From Planctomycetota bacterium (GTDB lineage Bacteria > Planctomycetota > Phycisphaerae > Sedimentisphaerales > Anaerobacaceae): a DNA stretch of 7,976 bases. The position numbers were made by a program, and so were the translations under genes. Positions 1 through 6,400 of the stretch are shown here, piece by piece. Location: the NCBI GenBank assembly GCA_022567055.1, contig JADFHU010000228.1, forward strand, positions 1 to 7,976, read 5' to 3'. Below the pieces are notes generated by a model. It was not told where the DNA came from. It did no database searches and was given only the letters and a program-made list of their open reading frames with translations. The stretch's first letter is position 1. The number at the start of each line of letters is the position of its first letter.

Positions 1-378
1 TTCAGCCAAGTCCCGTGGGGTGTGCAGGTTGCTGGCTTGGTCGGCTTTGCCGCCGCGTTGTCCTTCCTGCTCCGGGCCATGTGGGCGAACCCGTTCTACT
101 CGTTCGTCGTTCGCGTGCAAACCGAGCGCGGGCACCAGGTCGTCGCGAAAGGCCCTTACAGGTTTGTGCGTCATCCCGGCTACGCGGCTACGCTGTTTGG
201 GATGTTGAGCGGTGGCGTGGCCTTGGGCTCGTGGTTGGCAATGCTTCCGATCCTGATGGTCTGTGGTCTCTTCATTCGTCGCACCCTCTTGGAGGATCGG
301 TTGTTGCAGCAAGAATTGGAAGGCTATTTAGACTTTGCGCAGAAGGTCCGCTATCGCCTGGTCGTAGGGCTCTTTTAA
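1..378 (+). CDS. Isoprenylcysteine carboxyl methyltransferase-like membrane protein (5' end missing)
   Basis: The frame is open from base 1 and gives 125 residues before TAA at 376-378; the true start lies upstream of the window. Visible marks of the ICMT/PEMT-like family (PF04140/PF04191) are GPYRFVRHPGY at residues 51-61 of the fragment, a hydrophobic stretch at about 62-92, an ED pair at 98-99, then ELEGY at 105-109 and KVRYRL at 115-120. In this family the RHP and ED/GY elements form the S-adenosylmethionine-binding part of an integral membrane methyltransferase. A hydrophobic segment at about 9-27 would be the preceding helix. The methyl acceptor of such bacterial homologues is usually unknown and cannot be read here. 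A GTG at 22 could be mistaken for a start, but the in-frame residues before it fit the membrane protein equally well. The stop codon lies inside a potential hairpin (376-421). Confidence 0.88.
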   Translation, partial: FSQVPWGVQVAGLVGFAAALSFLLRAMWANPFYSFVVRVQTERGHQVVAKGPYRFVRHPGYAATLFGMLSGGVALGSWLAMLPILMVCGLFIRRTLLEDRLLQQELEGYLDFAQKVRYRLVVGLF

Positions 379-421
379 CGCGAAGCTCTTGGGTCAGGGC
401 TTGATGAGTGATTCGCCGTTA
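376..421. other. Imperfect inverted repeat starting at the stop codon of the methyltransferase gene
   Basis: TAACGCGAA at 376-384 can pair with TTCGCCGTTA at 412-421, giving nine pairs with one bulged C. Inside it GCTC at 385-388 can pair with GGGC at 397-400, including one T-G wobble. No T-run follows, so a classical rho-independent terminator is not supported. The downstream arm lies in repeat copy 1. The outer stem is not conserved in copy 2, while the inner AAGCT/AGCTT-type pairing is (1766-1770 with 1784-1788). Confidence 0.35.
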
Positions 422-514
422 GCGTAGAGCCTTAGACAGGATGAGAATGAATAGCCTCTTTAAAAAGGACTAATGACAGGACTGGCCCTTATGTCCGGCC
501 TTTATTTCCGGCCG
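383..514 (+). repeat. Direct repeat element, copy 1 (upstream of the HAF gene)
   Basis: This is one of two related copies; the other is at 1766-1901. The best core, 399-495, aligns with 1785-1882 at 87 identical of 98 columns with one single-base gap. The longest identical block is 27 bases (425-451 and 1811-1837), and a 20-base block follows at 453-472. The element starts with a small stem (AAGCT at 383-387 against GGCTT at 398-402). It ends in a 13-bp tandem duplication (488-500 and 501-513, 11 of 13 identical), which can fold as CGGCC (496-500) against GGCCG (510-514) with a nine-base loop. The + strand is assigned because the copies share orientation with the genes and contain the same short reading frame. 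It matches no insertion sequence or named repeat family that I recognise. Confidence 0.8.
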
Positions 515-601
515 ATCAGTTTCTTGGGCCTAGGGCTATGTCTTTTGGGAGTTTTCGAGAAACTATGGAATAACTTGTTATCATTGTTATCATCTTTCTG
601 A
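473..601 (+). CDS. Possible 42-residue hydrophobic microprotein (low confidence)
   Basis: The frame runs from ATG 473 to TGA 599-601 and encodes a strongly hydrophobic peptide with GLGLCLLGVF in the middle, which could form one membrane helix. AAGGA at 465-469 lies only three bases before the ATG; the second in-frame ATG at 491 has AGGA at 478-481 at a better distance. An eight-codon frame (447-473, MNSLFKKD) with AGGA at 438-441 ends in a TAATG overlap with this start, an arrangement that permits translational coupling. With one more A in the run at 462-466, as in repeat copy 2, the two frames would join into one. Against a real gene: base differences between the two repeat copies in the shared frame mostly change amino acids, which argues for DNA or RNA conservation rather than protein conservation. 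Confidence 0.2.
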   Translation: MTGLALMSGLYFRPISFLGLGLCLLGVFEKLWNNLLSLLSSF

Positions 602-610
602 ATCTATATT
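584..610 (+). promoter_or_regulatory. Candidate promoter for the HAF-repeat gene
   Basis: TTGTTA at 584-589 and TATATT at 605-610 resemble sigma-70 boxes, 4/6 and 5/6 to consensus. The 15-base spacer is short. The predicted start near 617 would leave about 30 bases before ATG 649. The stretch is AT-rich and contains a nine-base tandem (577-585, 586-594), so chance matches are likely. Confidence 0.22.
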
Positions 611-648
611 TCATGAGTGACAGTGTTTCAAGCAAACGGGACTGATCC

Positions 649-1728
649 ATGAGACGTAACCGCATTCTGCTTGTTTGGGTTGCTTTGATTACCTTGGGCG
701 TATTACTGGCGGCTATTTGGTTGTGTTCAGAGCCGGAGACCCTGTACGAGATAAGGTTCTTGCCGGCCCTAGGTGGCAGTCAGTCCATCATTCCGCATTC
801 GATTAACGACCATGGACACGTTGTTGGCGTGGCAGAGATGTCACCGAATCAATGGAACACGTTTATTTGGGATGAGGACGGAGGTATCACCGATCTGGGG
901 CCGTATGCAGGCACCCGTCATCATCATGACTATGTGCGGATTAACAATGTTGGGCAGATTGCCAGCACCACTGTGGACCCCAACGGGAATCCCAGTGTCT
1001 TCCTCCTGGATCCAAATGGTGTTAAGCACATTCTACGTGCACCCAATGGCGAACGAATTCACGTCCAGGCATTAAACAACCGAGGTCAGGTCGTCGGCTA
1101 CTATAATGCGGAACGCAGCCCACGAATGGCATTTGTCTGGGACAAAACGACCGGGATGCAAGACCTCGGCCCTCCCAATACGATTGAAAGTCTAGCCCGT
1201 GACCTCAACGATTCAGGACAGGTGGTCGGCTTCCTCTCGACCATGCGAGACAGTCAGTGGTACGCCTTTAGATGGGATCCGAACACGGGTATGCAGAACC
1301 TCGGAGTCACAAGGTCTGGAATGATCCACTCGTGCCGTATTAACAACCAGGGAGGGGTGGTCGGTGTCTTCGGCTCTGCCGACGACGACACCACTGTCTC
1401 GATGTGGACCAGAGAAGGAGGTGTGCAGAATGCACCCTGGTTCAGGGGAACGTTCGCCCGGGTCGTTGGTTTGAATGATGCGAATCACTTCATCGTCTGT
1501 ATGCATCGTAGCGAGTTGAGGATACGCCAATTTGCGGTACGTCCGCACCGGGCCTCGTTTTTTTGTGACCCAAACGGAGGTTTCAAGGACATTGGTAACT
1601 GCCTGGGTCGCAAAGACGTTGTCGCGTTCTGGGCTAGGGGTATCAATAACAGAGGACAGATCATTGGGCTATTGTCGTTAGAGAAACAACCAAAGTACCT
1701 TGGCGTTATCTTAGAGCCAATCCACTAA
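649..1728 (+). CDS. HAF-repeat protein with N-terminal membrane anchor or signal
   Basis: The product has 359 residues. Residues 1-25 are MRRNR followed by an uninterrupted hydrophobic stretch, so it is exported or membrane-anchored. C26 follows WL rather than a small residue, so a lipoprotein signal is not convincing. The rest is built from seven copies of a motif of the form (I/L)N(N/D)xGxVVG, starting at residues 52, 98, 142, 186, 231, 275 and 332; the sixth (LNDANHFIVC) is degenerate. Between them lie AFVWD-like and GMQDLG-like strands. This is the HAF repeat (TIGR02913 type), found in secreted bacterial proteins of unknown function. The spacing of 44-46 residues fits a beta-propeller blade (inference). 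No catalytic motif is seen. The start at 649 is chosen because the hydrophobic segment follows directly; only a weak GGGA (639-642) precedes it. The gene sits between two copies of a direct repeat, with spacers on both sides, so it is probably its own transcription unit. Confidence 0.85.
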   Translation: MRRNRILLVWVALITLGVLLAAIWLCSEPETLYEIRFLPALGGSQSIIPHSINDHGHVVGVAEMSPNQWNTFIWDEDGGITDLGPYAGTRHHHDYVRINNVGQIASTTVDPNGNPSVFLLDPNGVKHILRAPNGERIHVQALNNRGQVVGYYNAERSPRMAFVWDKTTGMQDLGPPNTIESLARDLNDSGQVVGFLSTMRDSQWYAFRWDPNTGMQNLGVTRSGMIHSCRINNQGGVVGVFGSADDDTTVSMWTREGGVQNAPWFRGTFARVVGLNDANHFIVCMHRSELRIRQFAVRPHRASFFCDPNGGFKDIGNCLGRKDVVAFWARGINNRGQIIGLLSLEKQPKYLGVILEPIH

Positions 1729-1732
1729 TCCG

Positions 1733-1774
1733 AAAAAGCAGAAGAAGTAAACTACTTTGTAAGGAAAGCTTTTT
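1733..1774 (+). terminator. Weak terminator-like structure after the HAF gene
   Basis: AAAAAGC at 1733-1739 is complementary to GCTTTTT at 1768-1774. Inside it AAGTA (1745-1749) can pair with TACTT (1753-1757). The structure begins four bases after the stop codon and ends in five T residues, but the stem is AT-rich and the T-run is part of the stem. The downstream arm also overlaps the first stem of repeat copy 2, so the two folds would compete. Confidence 0.28.
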
Positions 1775-1901
1775 GGGGTTATGAGCTTGATGAGTGATTA
1801 GTCGTTATTGTAGAGCCTTAGACAGGATGAGAATGAAGAGCCTCTTTAAAAAAGGACTAGAGAAAGGGCTGGGCCTTATGTCGATCACTTATGTCGATCG
1901 A
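1766..1901 (+). repeat. Direct repeat element, copy 2 (downstream of the HAF gene)
   Basis: This is the partner of 383-514, in the same orientation about 1.38 kb downstream. The initial stem is AAGCT (1766-1770) against AGCTT (1784-1788). The core 1785-1882 matches copy 1 in 87 of 98 columns. The run at 1848-1853 has six A residues where copy 1 has five. The end carries a 13-bp tandem duplication at the homologous position (1875-1887 and 1888-1900, 12 of 13 identical). It can fold as TCGATC (1881-1886) against GATCGA (1896-1901), again with a nine-base loop. The bases of this stem differ from copy 1 (GATC in place of CGGC), but pairing is kept. Similarity stops at about 1900. Confidence 0.8.
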
Positions 1902-1979
1902 GTTAGCGAACACACCATATTGGCCGTCTTTTGTGGTACAGAGGAAGTTTTAAGTTCTTCCCGTGAGTATTGGCAGTAA
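1833..1979 (+). CDS. Possible 48-residue hypothetical protein starting inside repeat copy 2 (low confidence)
   Basis: ATG 1833 follows AGGA (1824-1827) at a normal distance; the frame ends with TAA at 1977-1979. The N-terminus MKSLFKKGLEKGLG is short, basic and amphipathic, and falls within the repeat core. The remainder is mixed in character, resembles no family known to me, and continues past the end of the repeat. The same start in copy 1 closes after eight codons because one A is missing. A longer version from GTG 1794 is not supported, since the equivalent frame in copy 1 has a stop. It may be a real small gene or a chance frame over a structured element. Confidence 0.25.
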   Translation: MKSLFKKGLEKGLGLMSITYVDRVSEHTILAVFCGTEEVLSSSREYWQ

Positions 1980-1991
1980 ATAGCATATACT
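1963..1991 (+). promoter_or_regulatory. Candidate promoter of the RDD operon
   Basis: TATACT at 1986-1991 is a good -10 match (5/6). A poor -35, GTGAGT (1963-1968, 3/6), lies 17 bases upstream. Transcription would begin near 1998, about 32 bases before ATG 2030. The -35 overlaps the end of the possible ORF at 1833-1979. Confidence 0.25.
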
Positions 1992-2029
1992 AACTTGATA
2001 GCTAAATCATTCGGCAGAAAGAGAATTGC

Positions 2030-2665
2030 ATGATCGACAGAACAGATGAGTTCGTTTTCGTAGGTTTCTGGAAGCGTGTACTGGCGGCTTTGATCGATGC
2101 CGCCATCGGATGGGCATTCATGCCAATCACCATGCCGTTGATGACCTGGACCATCACCCACCGCAACATCGTTCCGGGAGCCCTCTGGTCCCTTGTCTGG
2201 ACCACCGTCTGGCTATGGCTCGTCGTGCGTTTTGGTGGCACGCCTGGCAAACTGATCATTCGCGTTCGTATAGTAGATGCCCGCGGTACATTCTTGTCAT
2301 GGGGAAGGGCCATTCGCCGTGTCATATTCCCATCGCTGATCATGACCATCAACTCCCACCTACATATGTGGAAAGCGTTAAGTACATATCCCGACTCGAC
2401 TCCACATTCGTCCTTCTTGGAGATTGGCGAACTCATGAATAAGTATGGGCAACCGTTCGCAATGATCGCGATGGTCCTTGGTTTGGCAATCTATGCGGAT
2501 ATCGGCGTCGTCCTCTTCAATCGCAAGAAGCGAGCATTTCACGATTTCATTGCTGGCAGTTATGTGATCACCAAGAAATCATATAGAAATCTGGCCGAAC
2601 CAACGGATGGACAACTATCTTCAGAATCCGCGTCAAGCGCGTCTCCTGAAGAAGTGTCACCCTGA
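2030..2665 (+). CDS. RDD-family integral membrane protein
   Basis: The product has 211 residues. The RDD family (PF06271) is named after a conserved arginine and two aspartates. Here FWKRVLAALID at 13-23 supplies R16 and D23 at the start of helix 1, and D157 lies in the last helix. GGTPGK at 69-74 and NRKKRAFHD at 164-172 are the other family signatures. Hydrophobic segments lie at about 17-40, 52-66, 96-107 and 142-163. The tail from about 185 is polar and rich in Ser/Glu. RDD proteins are inner-membrane proteins; some have been linked to ion exchange or stress, but most have no known role and no substrate can be assigned here. Upstream of ATG 2030 only GAGA (2021-2024) resembles a ribosome-binding site. 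The next gene starts 27 bases after the stop, so the two are probably co-transcribed. Confidence 0.88.
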   Translation: MIDRTDEFVFVGFWKRVLAALIDAAIGWAFMPITMPLMTWTITHRNIVPGALWSLVWTTVWLWLVVRFGGTPGKLIIRVRIVDARGTFLSWGRAIRRVIFPSLIMTINSHLHMWKALSTYPDSTPHSSFLEIGELMNKYGQPFAMIAMVLGLAIYADIGVVLFNRKKRAFHDFIAGSYVITKKSYRNLAEPTDGQLSSESASSASPEEVSP

Positions 2666-2692
2666 TCGCCAGGCCATTCTGAGGAGGTCAAA

Positions 2693-3157
2693 ATGACCAG
2701 CTCAAGTTTTGTGACTCGGATTGCCTGGGCGACAGCAATCGGATTGGCGATGTCACAAGCCTTAGTCGAGTATTGGAAGAAGATTTTCGTGGGACCTGAT
2801 AAGGCCGTGATACACGGCTTGGCAATGTTGGCTCTTGTGGCGATGTTTCAACTCGGCATTGTCTTCGCACCCTTATGCTTCAAACGAGCAGCAAAATGGC
2901 GCCTCCTTGCAGCCGGTCTGATGGCACCTACGCTCTTGTCCTTGGGGTATCTAATCATTTGGCACGTCACAAAGTGGCCAACGCTTATTGAGGGTCTTCC
3001 CATACCCGCAACAGTGTGGGCTACCCAACTGATGGTTCTGCCTCTGGCTATGCTCGGCTATATAGCCGTCTTGGTACGTCTTGGTTGGCCTAGCCAAACG
3101 CTGATCCCGACCGGGAACAGGCCGGTGAATCGAGCGGGGAGGCTCTTGGGGCTTTGA
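2693..3157 (+). CDS. Unrecognised four-helix membrane protein in an operon with the RDD gene
   Basis: The product has 154 residues. A strong ribosome-binding sequence, GAGGAGGT at 2681-2688, four bases before ATG 2693, settles the start. Four hydrophobic segments are visible at about 8-24, 39-62, 70-90 and 107-129. Short basic stretches (KK 29-30, KRAAKWR 64-70) lie between them, and a polar basic tail follows from about 131. I recognise no family motif and no catalytic residues. Close linkage to the RDD gene, with a 27-base gap and a much stronger ribosome-binding site, suggests a membrane partner made at equal or higher level, but this is inference. Base composition is like that of the RDD gene and unlike the large gene downstream. 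Confidence 0.8.
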   Translation: MTSSSFVTRIAWATAIGLAMSQALVEYWKKIFVGPDKAVIHGLAMLALVAMFQLGIVFAPLCFKRAAKWRLLAAGLMAPTLLSLGYLIIWHVTKWPTLIEGLPIPATVWATQLMVLPLAMLGYIAVLVRLGWPSQTLIPTGNRPVNRAGRLLGL

Positions 3158-3177
3158 AAATGTACTCAATCGTCGCC

Positions 3178-3195
3178 ACAGGTCCGTTCACCTGT
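3178..3195 (+). terminator. Small hairpin after the RDD operon, possible terminator
   Basis: ACAGGT (3178-3183) and ACCTGT (3190-3195) form a perfect six-pair stem with a six-base loop, 20 bases after the stop codon at 3155-3157. The following bases, TACATTCTGT, are T-containing but not a true T-run, so efficient intrinsic termination is doubtful. Confidence 0.28.
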
Positions 3196-3329
3196 TACAT
3201 TCTGTCGCTTCTGCAATAAAAGCATCGCCAATACAGTAGATACTACGCATGTCAGGGAGAACCGGGAGAGAGGATTGGCGTCACCCCTTTCGATCGGATT
3301 CCGCTGCAGAATCTCAGTTGCTTGACCCA

Positions 3330-3359
3330 CTGGCATAGAATACGGAACCGCATTATACT
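3330..3359 (+). promoter_or_regulatory. Candidate promoter for the large exported protein
   Basis: CTGGCA at 3330-3335 (4/6) and TATACT at 3354-3359 (5/6) are separated by 18 bases. The predicted start near 3366 gives a leader of about 110 bases that contains the hairpin at 3430-3446. The nearby TTGACC at 3322-3327 is a better -35 by itself, but it lies 26 bases from this -10. Confidence 0.3.
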
Positions 3360-3429
3360 CTGTCACCATACGCGGTGATGAGCATATTGGCCAGCCGAGG
3401 ACGGATGCTAGCCGCGAAGGATTTATTTC

Positions 3430-3446
3430 GCCGGCCCTTTGCCGGC
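3430..3446 (+). promoter_or_regulatory. GCCGGC/GCCGGC hairpin in the leader of the large gene
   Basis: Two GCCGGC hexamers (3430-3435, 3441-3446) form a six-pair GC-only stem with the loop CCTTT, 28 bases before ATG 3475. It could affect mRNA stability or translation; no T-run follows. The flank TTTATTTC at 3422-3429 recalls the 13-bp unit of repeat copy 1 but may be coincidence. Confidence 0.3.
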
Positions 3447-3474
3447 AATGTCGAACGCGACAGATAGGACCAGC

Positions 3475-6400
3475 ATGAAACCTAATTTACCAATCATTTT
3501 CGTTGCCAAGTCTGGGGTGTGTTGTTTGCTACTATTGGTGGGAATCCTGGGTTCCTCTTCTCCGGTGGAGGCAGCCGAGGCGCGTGCGCCGCTTTCTGTG
3601 GGCGTGGCGGAGATCGACATCACGCCGGAGCAACCGATTCGCTTGAGCGGTTATTCCAGCCGAACGGAGCCGGCTGCTGAAGTAGCGCAACGACTGCGGG
3701 CCAAGGCGCTGGCCATTGGGTCGGATACGCACCAACCCTCCGTGCTGATCACCCTGGATGCGATCGGGATTCCGCGCTGGCTGACGGATGCGTTGGCCGA
3801 ACGCCTGGGCCGAGCGAGCAAGGTGGACCGGGCGCACCTGGCGGTGTGCGCGACGCATAGCCATAGCGCGCCTCATCTGACGGGTGTGCTGCCACATATG
3901 TTTCTGAGCGTGTTGGAGGAGAGCCAACAGGAGGCGATCGATGCCTATACAGACCGGTTACTGGACAAGTTGGAGATGGTGGCGCTGCAGGCATTGAAGA
4001 ATCGCAGGCCGGGTTATCTGGACTGGGGCCAGGGAACAGTCGGCTTCGCGGTAAATCGTCGTGTCTTGAAGGACGGCAAGTGGACCGGTTTTGGCGTGCA
4101 GGTGGATGGGCCGGTGGATCACTCGCTGCCGGTCATGCGGGTCACAGACACCGCTGGCAATCTCCTGGCGGTGTTGGCCAACTACGCCTGCCATTGCACC
4201 ACCCTGGGCGGCGGCTTCAATCGGGTCCATGGCGACTGGGCGGGTTTTGCGCAGGAAATGATCGAGGCAAAGCATCCGGGCGCCAAGGCGATGATTGCGA
4301 TCGGTTGCGGCGCGGACGCAAATCCCCACCCGCGTGGCGAACTGAAGTACGCGGAGCAGCATGGCAGGGAGTTGGCGGAAGAAGTGGAACGTCTGCTGAA
4401 GACGGATCTCAAGCCCCTGAACCATCTACCGCAGGGGCGCTTCAATGACATTGAACTCTACTTTGACCCCCTGCCGTCCCGGGAGGAATGGCAGAAACGC
4501 GCCGATGAAAACAGCAATTGGGCCTTCTTGGCCAAGCGGATGCTTTCGCAGTTAGACGAGGGGCAGGAACTTCCGCGGACCATGGACTATCCGGTGCAGA
4601 CGTGGACCTTCGGAGAAGATCTGGCCATGGTCTTCCTGGCGGGGGAAGTGGTGGTGGACTATTCCATTCGACTCAAGCGCCAGTTTGACGCCGACCGGCT
4701 CTGGATCAACGCCTACGCCAATGACCTGCCCTGCTACATCGCCTCCAGGCGCATCTACCCCCAAGGCGGTTACGAAGTGGACCAGTCCATGATTTTCTAC
4801 GGCAAACCCCAGCGCCTTTCGCCGGACAGCGAGGATCGCATCGCCGATGAAACGCTACGGCAACTGCCTCACGCCTTTGATTCCGCCGAAACGCGCAAGG
4901 CCATTCCGGCGCCCATCTCCAAGGACAAGGCGCTGGCGACCATCCGGGTGCGCCCCGGCATGCAAGCGGAACTGGTGGCGGCCGAGCCGCTGGTGATGGA
5001 TCCGGTGGACATTGCCTGGGGACCGGATCTCAAGATGTGGGTGGTGGAGATGGCCGATTATCCCTCGGGGATTGACGGCAGGCCGGGAGGCCGCGTGCGT
5101 TTCCTCGAAGACCTGGACGGGGACGGCGTTTACGACAAGTCCACGCTCTTTCTCGACGGCCTGTTCCGTCCCAACTCCGTCATGCCCTGGAAGAAAGGCG
5201 TCCTGGTCGTCTGCGTGCCCGATATCATCTACGCCGAAGACACCGATGGCGATGGCAAGGCGGACCGGCAGGAGATCCTATTCAGCGGGTTTGAGGAAGG
5301 CAACCCTCAGCACCTGGTGGCCGGGCTCCAATGGGGGCTGGATCAGTGGATCTACGTCGGCCACGGCAATGGCGCGGGAGGCATTCTTTCCACCAAGAGC
5401 GGCAAGCGGGTGAACATGAACGGACGCGATCTGCGCATCCGGCCGGACACCGGCGCGCATGATCCCCAGGCGGGCCAGACCCAGTACGGCCGTAACCGGG
5501 ATGACTGGGGCAACTGGTTTGGCAGCGACAACTCCCGGCCGGGCTGGCACTTTGCCCTGTTGGATCATTACATGCGCCGCAATCCCCATGTCAGCGCCCC
5601 GGACGCCAAGGTGGCGCTTCCCGAAATCGCCGCGGCCGGTCCTGTCTATCCGGCCAGCCGTACGCTGAGTAGGCTAAACGACTACGACAAGGTCAATCGT
5701 TTCACCTCCGCCTGCGGCTTCATCATCTACCGAGACACCTTTCTCGGTGAGGATTACTTGGGAAACTCCTTTGTCTGTGAGCCGGTACACAATCTGGTCT
5801 CCCGCGCGGTCCTGCAACCCAAGGGTACCTCTTTCTTCAGCCGTCGCGCCCCGGACGAAACGACCTCCGAATTCTTTGCCTCGACGGACAACTGGTCACG
5901 GCCCACTTCCGCGCGACTGGGCCCGGATGGCGCGCTCTACATCGTGGACATGTATCGCTTCGTGATCGAGCACCCTGAATGGATTCCCGAGGACTGGCAG
6001 CGGAAGCTGGACCTTCGGGACGGACATGACAAGGGGCGGATCTACCGGGTCTTTCCCCAGGGGAAACGGCCCAGAACGCCGGTGAACATCTCCCGGCTGA
6101 GCCCTCGCGAGCTGGTCGCGGCCCTCGACACCCCCAATGGCTGGCAGCGGGACATGATTCACCAGTGGCTTCATTGGTGGCCAGACGAAGAGACGCTTGG
6201 GTATTTGCGGCAGGCCGTTGCGGAGGCTGCGCTGCCGCAGGCGCGACTGCAGGCTCTCTGCGCGTTGGATGGGATGGGCACGCTCGACGGGGATACCCTG
6301 CTCGAGGCAATGACCGATAGCCATCCCGGCGTGAGGCGGCACGCGGTCCGCCTGTGCGAGTCCTCTCTGACGCAGTCCTCGCGCGTGAGGGAAGCGCTGT

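Larger units (their letters stand above)
3158..3474. other. Intergenic region between the RDD operon and the large exported protein
   Basis: There is no convincing gene in these 317 bases. A reverse-strand frame at 3166-3369 has no ribosome-binding site and no family resemblance. The region holds a weak terminator-like hairpin just after the operon, a candidate promoter at 3330-3359 and a short hairpin at 3430-3446, listed separately. Confidence 0.7.

Noticed and set aside
15..404. Forward frame of 129 codons overlapping the methyltransferase gene
   Set aside because: It is an Arg-rich, low-complexity product in another frame; the ICMT-like motifs are in the frame beginning at base 1.
462..514. 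Programmed -1 frameshift signal at the A run of copy 1
   Set aside because: The codons before the G are TTT AAA AAG, so the heptamer is T AAA AAG rather than the canonical A AAA AAG. The downstream hairpin begins about 29 bases away, too far for a typical stimulator.
577..594. Nine-base tandem repeat GTTATCATT/GTTATCATC
   Set aside because: Two short units in AT-rich sequence; likely chance, with no operator symmetry.
376..1810. Integron cassette with attC-like sites around the HAF gene
   Set aside because: The size and position of the repeats after genes recall attC sites, and GTTA occurs in both copies. However, there are no matching RYYYAAC/GTTRRRY core pairs, copy 2 lacks the outer inverted repeat, and the two copies remain similar beyond the would-be GTT join point.
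399..1882. CRISPR-like array
   Set aside because: There are only two copies, nearly 1.4 kb apart and separated by a gene; no short regular spacers.
2002..2436. Reverse-strand frame of 144 codons
   Set aside because: It overlaps the RDD gene, which has all its family signatures on the + strand.
3166..3369. Reverse-strand frame of 67 codons in the spacer before the large gene
   Set aside because: It has a hydrophobic patch but no Shine-Dalgarno sequence upstream of its ATG, no family resemblance, and it overlaps the candidate promoter and terminator region.
3958..4425. Reverse-strand frame of 155 codons
   Set aside because: It is antisense to the ceramidase-like domain, whose metal-ligand motifs show the forward frame is the real one.
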